Assembly (NCBI GenBank): GCA_938084925.1
Contig: CALKFY010000039.1
Coordinates: 29,070 to 93,069, forward strand
DNA: 64,000 nucleotides
DNA from: an uncultured Pseudomonadales bacterium
GTDB lineage: Bacteria > Pseudomonadota > Gammaproteobacteria > Pseudomonadales > Balneatricaceae
Direction of reading: 5' to 3'
The translations under genes and the position numbers were made by a program. Each line of letters opens with the position of its first letter. The first letter of the stretch is position 1. This document shows positions 47,835 through 57,676 of this stretch, in pieces. The notes beneath the pieces are model-generated. The model worked only from the letters and a program-made list of their open reading frames with translations, was not told the origin of the DNA and searched no databases.

Positions 47835-50360
47835 TTATGCACGCAATTTGATATTTGTAGGGTCGTACGGTGACTCTTCAACCACGGTTGCTTGGTATAG
47901 CTCACCAAGGATCTCGATCTGTAGCTCAGTGCCTACAGCGGCAAGTTCCGGGGTAACCATGCCCAGTGCCAAGGACTTGTTGCAACGCCAACCAAAACCA
48001 CCGGAGGTTGCACGGCCAACGAGTTCGCCGTCCTTGTAGATAGCTTCAGAACCACGAGCGTCAGCGTCAGTGACGCCATGCACTTCCATGGTGACAAAAG
48101 CATTCTTAGGACCACGCTCATTCCAAGCGATCAAGGCTTCTTTACCGATAAAATCTTGTTCTTTATCTAGGCGTACGAAGCGGCCTAGGGCAGACTCTGT
48201 GGCGGAGTATTCAATGGACATTTCACGTGGAATCAAACGGTAAGACTTTTCTAGGCGCATGCTGTCCATAGCACGAATACCAAATGGTTTGATGTTAAAC
48301 TCAGCACCGGCCTTCATGACTTCATCAAAGATGTAGTTTTGCATTTCCATTGGGTGGTGTAATTCCCAACCCAATTCGCCGACGAAGTTAACACGCAAGG
48401 CTTCTGCCGTGGCGTAACCAACGTTGATTTTCTTACCCGTCAACCACTTGAAGCTGTCGTTGGACAGGTCGGTGTCAGTTAGCTTCTGTAGTAGCTCGCG
48501 AGACTTAGGTCCAGCAATAACCAATACACCAGTTTGGGTAGTAACACGCTGTACGTCAACGCTACCGTCGGTGGGCTTAAGCTTGAACAGGTAGTCATGG
48601 TCGTGAGTTTCAAAAGCACCGGCAGAGACTAGGTAGTAGCTTTGTGGGCCGGTCTTGTAAACCGTAAATTCTGCTCGTACGCCGCCGTTTTGGGTCAGCA
48701 TATGTACCAAGGAGATACGACCAATGGTCTTCGGCATCTTGTTAGCAAAGATGGATTCCAGCCAAGCTTCAGCACCTGGGCCTTTCACTACTGCCTTAGC
48801 AAAGGCAGACATGTCTAGGATGCCGACGTTTTCTTCCACGTGCTTACATTCGTTACCCACAAACTCATGGTAGTTGGAGCGACGGAAAGAGTTCTTTTCA
48901 ACGATGCGACCATCTTCTAGTGGCTCAGAGAAGTTCTGGTTCCACAGTACGTCGGCTACATCGTCAGTTTTTAGGTCTTCGGCGGTTAGGGCGTAGTCTG
49001 TGCTGGGCATAAACCAGTTAGGACGTTCCCAGCCGTAAACAGAGCCAAATACCGCACCCAATGCTTTCATACGGTCATAGCAAGGCGTGGTCTTTAGGGG
49101 GCGCGCGGCTTCGCGCTCTTCGTCAGGGTAGTGGGTGGTAAAGACGTTGGCGTAAGCTTCTTCGTTCTTGTCTTTTAGGTAGCCACGGGTAGCGTAAGGG
49201 CCAAAGCGACGTGGGTCAACGCCCATCATGTCTACCGTAGGCTCGCCATCAACTATCCATTCAGCTAACTGCCAGCCAGCACCACCAGCGGCAGTAATGC
49301 CGAAGGAGTGGCCTTCGTTTAACCAAAATCCCTTCAAGCCAGGCGCTGGGCCAACAATGGGATTGCCATCTGGGGTGTAGGCGATAGCGCCGTTATAAAC
49401 TTCTTTCACGCCCACTTCGGCAAAACCAGGTACACGGTTCATGCAGAATTCGATGTGCGGCATCAAACGGTCTAGTTCTTCGTTAAACAGTTCGTATTCA
49501 CAGTCATCCGCCGGGCCGTCAACGTAACATACAGGGGCGCCTTTTTCGTATGGGCCTAGCAGTAAGCCGCCAGCTTCTTCACGTAGGTAGTAGCCACCGT
49601 CAGATTCACGCAATACACCCATTTCTGGTAGGCCTTGCTTCTTGCGTTCTAGGATTTCTGGGTGGGGCTCGGTAACGATGAACTGGTGTTCAACTGGGAT
49701 AACAGGAATATCTAGGCCAACCATTTCGCCGGTCTTACGGGCAAAGGAACCGGTGCAAGATACGACGTGTTCACAGGCAATGTCACCCTTGTCGGTCTTC
49801 ACGATCCAAGTGCCGTCAATTTGTTGTTCGATGGCTTCTACGGTGGTATAGCGGTATATTTCTGCACCCATGTTACGGGCGCCAGCACATAGTGCCTGGG
49901 TCAAATCTGCTGGCTGAATATAACCATCGTCTGGATGCTGGATAGCACCTAGCAAGCCTTCTGTATTACACATTGGCCAAACTTCTTTGATTTCGTCAGG
50001 GGTCAAGAACTTGGCTTCTACACCAACGGTCTTGGCAACGCCAGAGTAGTACTTATACTCGTCCATGCGGTATTCGCAGTTGGCCAAGCGAATGTTGGAG
50101 ACCACAGAGAAACCCACGTTCATACCGGTTTCTTTTTCTAGATCATGGTAGAAGTCTACCGAGTACTGGTGTAGCTTACCTACGGAGTAGCTCATGTTAA
50201 ACAGTGGCAACAAACCAGCAGCATGCCAAGTTGAACCAGACGTAAGTTCCTTACGCTCCACCATTACTACATCACTCCAACCTTTTTTGGCTAGATGATA
50301 CAAAGTACCCGCACCTACGGCGCCACCACCGATAACTACAACTTTTGCAGATGATTTCAT
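47835..50360 (-). CDS. FAD-dependent oxidoreductase with C-terminal GcvT/aminomethyltransferase region (dimethylglycine/sarcosine dehydrogenase-like)
   Basis: 841 aa; 'VVIGGGAVGAGTLYHLAKKGWSDVVMVERKELTSGSTWHAAGL', GcvT-like 'FGIRAMDSMRLEKSYRLIPREMSIEYSATESALGRFV'. Confidence 0.88.
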   Translation of the reverse strand: MKSSAKVVVIGGGAVGAGTLYHLAKKGWSDVVMVERKELTSGSTWHAAGLLPLFNMSYSVGKLHQYSVDFYHDLEKETGMNVGFSVVSNIRLANCEYRMDEYKYYSGVAKTVGVEAKFLTPDEIKEVWPMCNTEGLLGAIQHPDDGYIQPADLTQALCAGARNMGAEIYRYTTVEAIEQQIDGTWIVKTDKGDIACEHVVSCTGSFARKTGEMVGLDIPVIPVEHQFIVTEPHPEILERKKQGLPEMGVLRESDGGYYLREEAGGLLLGPYEKGAPVCYVDGPADDCEYELFNEELDRLMPHIEFCMNRVPGFAEVGVKEVYNGAIAYTPDGNPIVGPAPGLKGFWLNEGHSFGITAAGGAGWQLAEWIVDGEPTVDMMGVDPRRFGPYATRGYLKDKNEEAYANVFTTHYPDEEREAARPLKTTPCYDRMKALGAVFGSVYGWERPNWFMPSTDYALTAEDLKTDDVADVLWNQNFSEPLEDGRIVEKNSFRRSNYHEFVGNECKHVEENVGILDMSAFAKAVVKGPGAEAWLESIFANKMPKTIGRISLVHMLTQNGGVRAEFTVYKTGPQSYYLVSAGAFETHDHDYLFKLKPTDGSVDVQRVTTQTGVLVIAGPKSRELLQKLTDTDLSNDSFKWLTGKKINVGYATAEALRVNFVGELGWELHHPMEMQNYIFDEVMKAGAEFNIKPFGIRAMDSMRLEKSYRLIPREMSIEYSATESALGRFVRLDKEQDFIGKEALIAWNERGPKNAFVTMEVHGVTDADARGSEAIYKDGELVGRATSGGFGWRCNKSLALGMVTPELAAVGTELQIEILGELYQATVVEESPYDPTNIKLRA

Positions 50361-50545
50361 GGATTGCTTTCTCCAGAAGATAGATTATTTACGCTATGGC
50401 AGGCTTGCCAATTAGCATGATATCGAAAGCAGGAATGCTACAGGGCAGGGGGTAGCTAGGCTTATCCGAATACGACGCTCAAACATAGTTGAGGTGACGT
50501 GGCGTGATAAGTCAGTATAGGGCTCTGTTGTCACTGACCTCGTAT

Positions 50546-51019
50546 CTAAAAGCGACAGCTACTGAGATGTCTCTTTTCTAGATACTGCTGATGATACTCT
50601 TCTGCTAGCCAGTATTCTTGCGCTGGCTCAATGGCCGTAACTATTGGGCCTGGAAAATAACCGCTTTTTTGCAGTTGTTGCATGAGTGCTTGGGCTTCTA
50701 CTTTTTGTACTTGGGTATGGTAGAAAACCACGGAACGATATTGCGTGCCTATGTCCGGCCCCTGACGATTTGGTGTAGTTGGGTCGTGATTAGCCCAGAA
50801 TAGTTGTAAGAGTTGTTCGTAACTAATGGTGCCATCGGTAAATTCGACTTGTACGACTTCCACATGATCGGTTTCGCCGCTACATACTTCTTGATAGCTG
50901 GGGTTTGCCTTCGGGCCACCCATATAACCAACACTGGTTTTCATTACGCCAGGCTGTTGCGCAAGTAGTGCCTCAATTCCCCAAAAACATCCGGCACCAA
51001 AGGTGGCTGTATGTAACAT
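50546..51019 (-). CDS. msrA: Peptide-methionine (S)-S-oxide reductase
   Basis: 157 aa; 'TFGAGCFWGIEALL', 'GYMGG', 'DHVEVVQVEF'. Confidence 0.95.
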   Translation of the reverse strand: MLHTATFGAGCFWGIEALLAQQPGVMKTSVGYMGGPKANPSYQEVCSGETDHVEVVQVEFTDGTISYEQLLQLFWANHDPTTPNRQGPDIGTQYRSVVFYHTQVQKVEAQALMQQLQKSGYFPGPIVTAIEPAQEYWLAEEYHQQYLEKRHLSSCRF

Positions 51020-51173
51020 GCTAGAAACTCCAATTCATTCAGTTTGTTATCAACAGGTAACTTGGATTTGATCCAAGTCTGCTAGTTGCTAATAACTATG
51101 TTACGTGAAGCGAAGTCCCGTGTATAATGTCGCATCGACAGTTTTCACTACCTATTTTATCAAGATAACTAAT

Positions 51174-52490
51174 ATGTCTGCCAAGCAACGTGTATTAACC
51201 GGTATTACTACCACAGGAACCCCCCATTTAGGTAACTACCTAGGTGCTTTGAAGCCTGCTATTGAAGCTAGCCAAGATCGGCAAAATGATAGTTTTTACT
51301 TTATGGCGGACTATCATGCTTTAATAAAGTGCCAAGATCCACAAACAGTACATCGCTCCTGTCGCGATATTGCCGCTATCTGGTTGGCTCTGGGTCTGGA
51401 TACCGATCGTGCTACCTTTTATCGTCAGTCTGATATTCCTGAAATACCGCAGTTGACTTGGTTGCTCACCTGTATGACCCCTAAGGGTATGATGAACCGC
51501 GCCCACGCTTACAAGGCGTCTGTAGATGAAAACAACCGTCAGGGTAATCCTGATGTTGATGACGGCGTAAGTATGGGCTTGTTTAGCTACCCAGTATTGA
51601 TGGCTGCTGATATTTTGATGTTCAATGCTCATCAAGTGCCTGTGGGTAAAGATCAGATTCAACATATTGAAATGTGCCGTGATATTGCTGCGCGCTTTAA
51701 TCATGCTTTTGGTGAGCATTTTGTCTTGCCTGAAGCCATGGTTGATGAAGGTGACCCAAAGGTATTGTCTGGTCTAGACGGTCGCAAGATGAGCAAGAGC
51801 TACGGCAACATCATTCCTTTGTTTGCGCCTGCTGATGAACTAAAGCGATTGATTGGTCAAATTAAGACTAATAGTTTGGCTCCGGGTGAGGCCAAAGATC
51901 CAGATGCCTGCACTTTGTTTGAAACTTATTCTGCCTTTGCTAGCAAAGCTGAAGCCGAGGCTATGCGCGTGCGCTATGCCGAAGGTATTGCTTGGGGGGA
52001 CATGAAGCGGGAACTTTTTGAGTATCTAGATGATCACTTACAAGACGCACGCGGTAACTATAACCGCATTATCGCTGACCCAGCTTATATAGAAGCTGAA
52101 TTGCAAAAGGGCGCTCACAAGGCACGCCAATACACAGCACCCTTTATGGATCGTTTGCGTGCAGCTGTAGGCATTATGCCTCTGGATAGCCAAGTGCAAG
52201 TAAGTGCAGCTACTAGTAAGGCAAAAAAGGAACTTACTGCAGAAGAACAAGCCAAAGCAGATGCCGGTAAGGCTCGGGCAATGGCAATTGCCAAGCAACG
52301 CGAAGCCGAAGAGCAGGCAGCAATTAATGCCAAGGTCGAAGTTATAAAAGCACAATGGCAAGCTCAGGGTGGCAGTGCCGGAGTCTTGGTAGAATTAACA
52401 GCACAGCTTGAAGCTGAAGTTAGCCAAGCGAAGAAGAAACAACGTAAACAGTTGCAGCAGGTTTTGGCAGCGGTACAGGCCTTAGCCTAG
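51174..52490 (+). CDS. trpS: Tryptophan--tRNA ligase
   Basis: 'GITTTGTPHLGNYLGAL', 'KMSKSYGN'; start trimmed to MSAKQRVLTG (track 51105). Confidence 0.93.
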   Translation: MSAKQRVLTGITTTGTPHLGNYLGALKPAIEASQDRQNDSFYFMADYHALIKCQDPQTVHRSCRDIAAIWLALGLDTDRATFYRQSDIPEIPQLTWLLTCMTPKGMMNRAHAYKASVDENNRQGNPDVDDGVSMGLFSYPVLMAADILMFNAHQVPVGKDQIQHIEMCRDIAARFNHAFGEHFVLPEAMVDEGDPKVLSGLDGRKMSKSYGNIIPLFAPADELKRLIGQIKTNSLAPGEAKDPDACTLFETYSAFASKAEAEAMRVRYAEGIAWGDMKRELFEYLDDHLQDARGNYNRIIADPAYIEAELQKGAHKARQYTAPFMDRLRAAVGIMPLDSQVQVSAATSKAKKELTAEEQAKADAGKARAMAIAKQREAEEQAAINAKVEVIKAQWQAQGGSAGVLVELTAQLEAEVSQAKKKQRKQLQQVLAAVQALA

Positions 52491-52516
52491 TACCCTGCAA
52501 GCATTAGGAGACTAGC

Positions 52517-53221
52517 ATGGCCAAGCATATCGTAATCGTCGAAGATGATGCCGATCAGCGTGAAAATTACCAAGTTGCCTTAGAGCAGCGTGGTTATCAA
52601 GTGACGGCCTATGCTAGTAAAGAATCCGCCCAAGAAGGTTTAATGCAGGTAAAACCAGACCTGGTTATCTTGGATATCATTATGCAAGATAATATTGATG
52701 CAGGTTTTCAGCTGTGCAGTGACATCCTCAAGCGCTTTCCTCAGATTCCGGTATTGTTTTTAACGGAGCGAGTGGAAGAGATAGACCGCATTATTGGTTT
52801 ACGTATGGGGGCTTGGGATTATCAGCCCAAACCCGTATCTCTTGGTTTTTTGGCCGAGAAGGTAGCCACCTTGCTACGCTTAAGTGACATTCGTGACGCT
52901 CCTGCTGAAGTGGAACAAAGTGTGCGGCAAGTGGGGGCTTTACGCTTGCTGGAAGAAAGTCGTTTGGCGCAGTGGGATGGCAAGGATATAGAAGGGCTAA
53001 CATTGACAGAGTTTCGTATGTTAGAGGCCTTAACACGCCGCCCAGGCCATATTGTTACTTACGATGTATTGGCTCAGGCTACGCATCAGCATTATGTCTC
53101 TAACAACACCATTAGTACTCACATTCGCAACATTAAGCGTAAGATAAAGAAGCTGGATAACAGTTTTGATGCTATCAAGTCCGAATATGGTTTGGGGTAT
53201 CGATGGCCGGACAATAGCTAG
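52517..53221 (+). CDS. pdsR: Response regulator, PdsR-like (dedicated sortase system type)
   Basis: 234 aa; receiver plus winged-helix; 'IVEDDADQRENYQVALEQRGYQVTAY', 'DAGFQLCSDILKRFPQIPVLFLTER'. Subfamily assigned from motif memory. Confidence 0.65.
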   Translation: MAKHIVIVEDDADQRENYQVALEQRGYQVTAYASKESAQEGLMQVKPDLVILDIIMQDNIDAGFQLCSDILKRFPQIPVLFLTERVEEIDRIIGLRMGAWDYQPKPVSLGFLAEKVATLLRLSDIRDAPAEVEQSVRQVGALRLLEESRLAQWDGKDIEGLTLTEFRMLEALTRRPGHIVTYDVLAQATHQHYVSNNTISTHIRNIKRKIKKLDNSFDAIKSEYGLGYRWPDNS

Positions 53222-55371
53222 TGAATAACAGTAACTCAACAGAGCAAACTAAACGTCGCCGTTGGCGCCCAAGTGGCCAGGCTATGTTGTTTCTGGTGGT
53301 TTTGTTGAGTATGCCTTTGTTGTCGTACCGTTTCTTAGCAGAAACCCGCGTGTTTATGATTGAGGGCCAGTCTCAAGCACAAGAGCAGCTTGCTCAAGGT
53401 GTAGTGACTTTATTCCAAGGTCGGGAAGATTTATTGGAAGAGCTGCCTTACTTGGATAGCCAGCAGGTAGTATTTAGCCATCCCCTTAGTCACAAGGTAA
53501 AGGTCGATGGTTATACCAGTGAATGGCTAGATTTTCAGCTCTTTGCTAATCACTTTGGTAGTGGTGAGGAAGGAGATGAAGATGGGTACAGCTTACTACT
53601 CGGTGAATACGAAGATCGGATTTATGGGCTAGTGCGTATACAAGATAATGTCACCAAGTTGCGTGAATGGGGAAATAAACAGCTCGATCGCAGTGACCAT
53701 TTGCGTTTATCATTGCCTGACCGCAATGGTAACGAGCGTCGTCTAATTATTGTTGCTACCGAACCCGGTCAGATGGAAGTTTGGTATGTAAAAGATGACT
53801 GGGCGACTTCTTTATATCGCAATCCTTCTTCGTCGTTCATTATCCAAGCGGTGATGCGGCCTTTAGTCGACGGTTATTTGGTGGAATTTGCATTGCCACG
53901 GTATTTTCTTAACGAGCGGCAAGAGTTTGGTTTGGCGGTAGCGGATGTGGATGACGATGATGGCACCATGCGTCACCTTAAAACCCTAGTAGGTTCTGAT
54001 ACCAACATTGAAAGTCATTACAACCTGCTAGCTATGCGTTCGCCAGAAGCTAACAAGATTCTAGCTAGTTTGGATCGTGCCAATTCACAAATCATTATCT
54101 ACGATAAGCAGCTTCGTGTGCGGGCCAGTGTGGGTAAGCTGGCTACTAACGTACCTGAGTCTTTGCAGCCCACTACCATTGTTGAGCGTATGCAAAGTTG
54201 GTTGAACAATGCCTTAGACTGGTTTGTGGCAATCCCAACCTTCCTAAGTAGTTCGCAAGAAGCTAGTCAAGAGCGTCGCTTGCTAAATCAAGCTTTGGGC
54301 AACGAGTTTGCTAGTGGTCGCTGGCATCGCAGTGCCAATGAGGAAGTACTAGCTGTTGCTGCCCCTATTACTGACCAAGAAGGTGCCTTGTTGGGTGTGG
54401 TGCTAATCAAACAGTCGACGGCGCAAATTCTCAAATTACAACGTCAAGCCATGGAAAATATTACCATGTTGAGCTTTGCCACCATGGTGGCTATGTTGAT
54501 GGTGTTGTTGGCTTATTCTTGGCGTCAAGCATACCGTGTGCAACGACTAGGGCAGGAAGCTAAAGAAATCGTTGATCCTAGCGGACGCTTACGTACCAAT
54601 CAGTTGCACAGTGATGTGCGTTCTACTGATCGTATTGGGGGCTTGGCACGTAGCTTTTCAGAAGTAGTAGAGCGCTTGCACGATCATCAGCAATTTATCT
54701 CTACTATGCCTAGAACCTTACGCCACGAAATAAACAACCCGCTTAATGCCACCATGACGTCACTCGAAAATTTGCAGCGTCATGGTGTTGCTGACGACCA
54801 ACAGCGCTACCTAGATATTGCCCAGCGAGGTTTGATAAAGATAAGTGCTATTGTCGAAAAGCTAGCTGATGCTGCTAACCTAGAAGAAGCGTTACAAGAA
54901 GATGAGTTAGAGCCTATGAACTTAGCTTACTTGGTGGAAACCTATGTAAGCCATCAAGAGGGGCGTAGTGCCACCGGGCAAGCTGACGTGGTGTTTGCTT
55001 GTGATGAAGCTCAGGTAGCGGTAGCTGGGGTCGATTATCGCATTGAACAAATGTTAGATAAGCTACTTGATAATGCGCGTGATTTTAGAGTTGCCAATAG
55101 CTCAATTGTGGTGAGATTGTATCAACAAGATCTTTATTGCTATCTAGAAGTTGAAAATCAAGGGCCTCATATACCAGAAGAGATGCAGGGTAACTTGTTT
55201 ACCTCTATGGTAAGCGCGCGCCAAGGTGGTGCCGGTCAAGCCCACTTTGGCTTGGGTTTGTATGTGGTGCGTATGATTGCTCTGTATCATGGCGGTGAGG
55301 TTTCTGCTCACAACTTGATTGACCCACAGAGTGTTATGTTTAGAGTGCGCTTGCCGCTTTTGTTGGTTTAA
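53221..55371 (+). CDS. pdsS: Histidine kinase, PdsS-like, with large extracytoplasmic domain
   Basis: 716 aa; 'VKVDGYTSEWLDFQLF...' periplasmic domain, HAMP-like, 'LRHEINNPLNATMTSLENL', HATPase 'FGLGLYVVRMIALYHGG'. Directly abuts pdsR. Confidence 0.65.
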   Translation: MNNSNSTEQTKRRRWRPSGQAMLFLVVLLSMPLLSYRFLAETRVFMIEGQSQAQEQLAQGVVTLFQGREDLLEELPYLDSQQVVFSHPLSHKVKVDGYTSEWLDFQLFANHFGSGEEGDEDGYSLLLGEYEDRIYGLVRIQDNVTKLREWGNKQLDRSDHLRLSLPDRNGNERRLIIVATEPGQMEVWYVKDDWATSLYRNPSSSFIIQAVMRPLVDGYLVEFALPRYFLNERQEFGLAVADVDDDDGTMRHLKTLVGSDTNIESHYNLLAMRSPEANKILASLDRANSQIIIYDKQLRVRASVGKLATNVPESLQPTTIVERMQSWLNNALDWFVAIPTFLSSSQEASQERRLLNQALGNEFASGRWHRSANEEVLAVAAPITDQEGALLGVVLIKQSTAQILKLQRQAMENITMLSFATMVAMLMVLLAYSWRQAYRVQRLGQEAKEIVDPSGRLRTNQLHSDVRSTDRIGGLARSFSEVVERLHDHQQFISTMPRTLRHEINNPLNATMTSLENLQRHGVADDQQRYLDIAQRGLIKISAIVEKLADAANLEEALQEDELEPMNLAYLVETYVSHQEGRSATGQADVVFACDEAQVAVAGVDYRIEQMLDKLLDNARDFRVANSSIVVRLYQQDLYCYLEVENQGPHIPEEMQGNLFTSMVSARQGGAGQAHFGLGLYVVRMIALYHGGEVSAHNLIDPQSVMFRVRLPLLLV

Positions 55372-55373
55372 GG

Positions 55374-55673
55374 TTGCTGGTTGAAATAATGTGTCAGAAC
55401 GAATCAAAAAAGCAGTCTTTCCCCATCCCCAAAGGCTTAATGAGTCGTGGTTTAATTGGCTTCGTTAAGTTGTACCGGTTGGTGCTGAGCCCTATGCTAG
55501 GTGCCAACTGCCGTTATATGCCTACTTGTTCTAGCTATGCTATTGAAGCGATTAGTTTGCATGGCCCCTTAAAGGGTACTGCTATGTCACTATGGCGTAT
55601 TGTGCGCTGTAACCCTTTCTCTCAGGGTGGCTATGACCCGGTACCGGGTAGTGAGGATTATAAGGCGGACTAG
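55374..55673 (+). CDS. yidD: Membrane protein insertion efficiency factor YidD (start possibly downstream)
   Basis: 'LYRLVLSPMLGANCRYMPTCSSYAIEAISLHGPLKGTAMSLWRIVRCNPFSQGGYDPVP'. Confidence 0.93.
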   Translation: MLVEIMCQNESKKQSFPIPKGLMSRGLIGFVKLYRLVLSPMLGANCRYMPTCSSYAIEAISLHGPLKGTAMSLWRIVRCNPFSQGGYDPVPGSEDYKAD

Positions 55674-55715
55674 CCGCCTTATTGCTGCTCATTTCCATCA
55701 AATGCTTGCTGTTAG

Positions 55716-56345
55716 TTAATCAGCAAATGGAAAATCGTCTTCTTCTTGCCAACCACCTAGCTGACGCCAGCGATTTACAATGTGACAAAATAGCTCAGCG
55801 GTCTTTTCTGCATCGTAAAGGGCGCTATGGGCCTCACGGTTACTGAAAGGTATCTCCGCGGCATTGCAGGCTTTGGCTAACACGGTCTGACCAAAGGCCA
55901 AGCCAGCTAGTGTGGCCGTGTCAAAAGTAGAAAAGGGGTGGAATGGGTTGCGCTTGTGCTGAGCACGTTGTGCTGCTGCATTTACAAAACCTATGTCAAA
56001 AGCGGCATTGTGGCCAACCAAGATTGCGCGTTTGCATCCAGCAGCTTTAACTGCTTTACGTATAGGCTTGAATACCTTATCCAAGGCGTCCTTTTCGTCC
56101 AACGCTTCGCGATCTGGGTCAAACGGATCTATACCAGTAAATTCAAGCGCTGCCTGCTCTAGATTTGCGCCTGCAAAAGGCTTTACATTGGCCTGTACTG
56201 AGTCACGAATATACAACAAGCCATCATCATCCATATCGATAATCACCGCGGCAATCTCAAGTAGAGCGTCAGTAGCGTTGTTAAAGCCAGCGGTTTCAAC
56301 ATCAACAATTATGGGGAGGTAGCCGCGAAAGCGTTCAGAAATCAT
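55716..56345 (-). CDS. rnt: Ribonuclease T
   Basis: 209 aa; '[29 protein letters not shown]', '[22 protein letters not shown]'. Confidence 0.95.
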   Translation of the reverse strand: MISERFRGYLPIIVDVETAGFNNATDALLEIAAVIIDMDDDGLLYIRDSVQANVKPFAGANLEQAALEFTGIDPFDPDREALDEKDALDKVFKPIRKAVKAAGCKRAILVGHNAAFDIGFVNAAAQRAQHKRNPFHPFSTFDTATLAGLAFGQTVLAKACNAAEIPFSNREAHSALYDAEKTAELFCHIVNRWRQLGGWQEEDDFPFAD

Positions 56346-56357
56346 GCTAAACAGTCC

Positions 56358-57389
56358 TTAGTCTTGCAATTTCCAGTGCAGGGTTTCGCCTGCGCCAAGA
56401 GGGATAATGGTGTCACCGGCATAATCAAGGCTGCTAGGCACTTGCCAGTCTTGCTTAACCAGCGTGATGGTCTTGCTGTTGATTGGTAAACCATAGAAGT
56501 TGGCACCGTTGAGGCTAGCAAAAGCTTCAAGCTTGTCGAGGATACCCAATTCTTCAAAAGTCTGGGCGTACAGTTCAATAGCCGCTGGCGATGAATAGCA
56601 GCCGGCACAGCCGCAAGCACTTTCCTTGGCGCCTTGAGCATGGGGAGCGGAGTCGGTACCTAGGAAGAAGCGCGAATTGCCGCTAACTACAGCATCCTGC
56701 AGAGCCTGTTGGTGTATATTGCGCTTTAAAACTGGTAAGCAGTATAGGTGCGGCTTAACACCGCCAACTAGTAAGTTGTTACGGTTATACATCAAGTGTT
56801 GTGGGGTAATGGTCGCGCCAACGTTCTCGCTAGCCAGCTGTACAAATTCTGCAGCTTCTTTAGTGGTGATGTGTTCAAACACTAGGCGTAAATTAGGAAA
56901 GCGAGCAAGTAAAGGTATTAGTTGACTGTCGATAAAGCCCTTTTCACGATCAAAAATATCCACGTCAGCGTGCGTGATTTCACCGTGCACCAACAATGGC
57001 ATGCCTAGTTCTTCCATGGCGGCAATGGCGTCAAACACCTTCTCCATTGCGGTTACGCCTGCGGCAGAGTTAGTTGTCGCGCCGGCTGGATAAAGCTTTA
57101 CCGCTTTGACGATGCCAGAAGCGTGTGCTTCTCGGATGTCGGCAGCGCTAGTTTGGTCCGTAAGATATAAAGTCATCAGGGCTTCTAGGCTGGTGCCTTG
57201 AGCATCTAGTCTGGCTTTGTACTCACGTGCCAATGCGGTACTGGTGACCGGTGGTGTCAGGTTGGGCATGATGATTGCACGACCAAACTGATGGGCGGAA
57301 TCTTGTACTGTACGGGCTAGGACTGGCCCATCACGTAGGTGTAGATGCCAATCATCAGGTTGAACAAGAGTAAGAGTTTGTGCCGTCAT
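56358..57389 (-). CDS. pyrC: Dihydroorotase
   Basis: '[11 protein letters not shown]', 'MPLLVHGEI', '[34 protein letters not shown]'; start trimmed to MTAQTLTLV. Confidence 0.95.
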   Translation of the reverse strand: MTAQTLTLVQPDDWHLHLRDGPVLARTVQDSAHQFGRAIIMPNLTPPVTSTALAREYKARLDAQGTSLEALMTLYLTDQTSAADIREAHASGIVKAVKLYPAGATTNSAAGVTAMEKVFDAIAAMEELGMPLLVHGEITHADVDIFDREKGFIDSQLIPLLARFPNLRLVFEHITTKEAAEFVQLASENVGATITPQHLMYNRNNLLVGGVKPHLYCLPVLKRNIHQQALQDAVVSGNSRFFLGTDSAPHAQGAKESACGCAGCYSSPAAIELYAQTFEELGILDKLEAFASLNGANFYGLPINSKTITLVKQDWQVPSSLDYAGDTIIPLGAGETLHWKLQD

Positions 57390-57676
57390 TAGGATGCCTT
57401 TTAGTAAAGCTGTGCATGTGTAGCCATAATCAAAGCTGCACAGGAAATAAGGATAAATAATTGGCCGCCATTTTAACAGCAAAGTAGGGGGCTTGTCAGA
57501 TATGCTTGACCTTGTTTCTAAAGGATTATTAGCTTTGTAGGTCTTAGATGCCGTAGGCGATAATTAATACCATAGACGGGGTAACTTATTGCTCACAAAA
57601 GGAGTATAATTTGGCCTTGGTTTTTCTACGTGTAGTTAGTGCTGCACGCTTTGAACATGTCATTAGGATGGAATTC

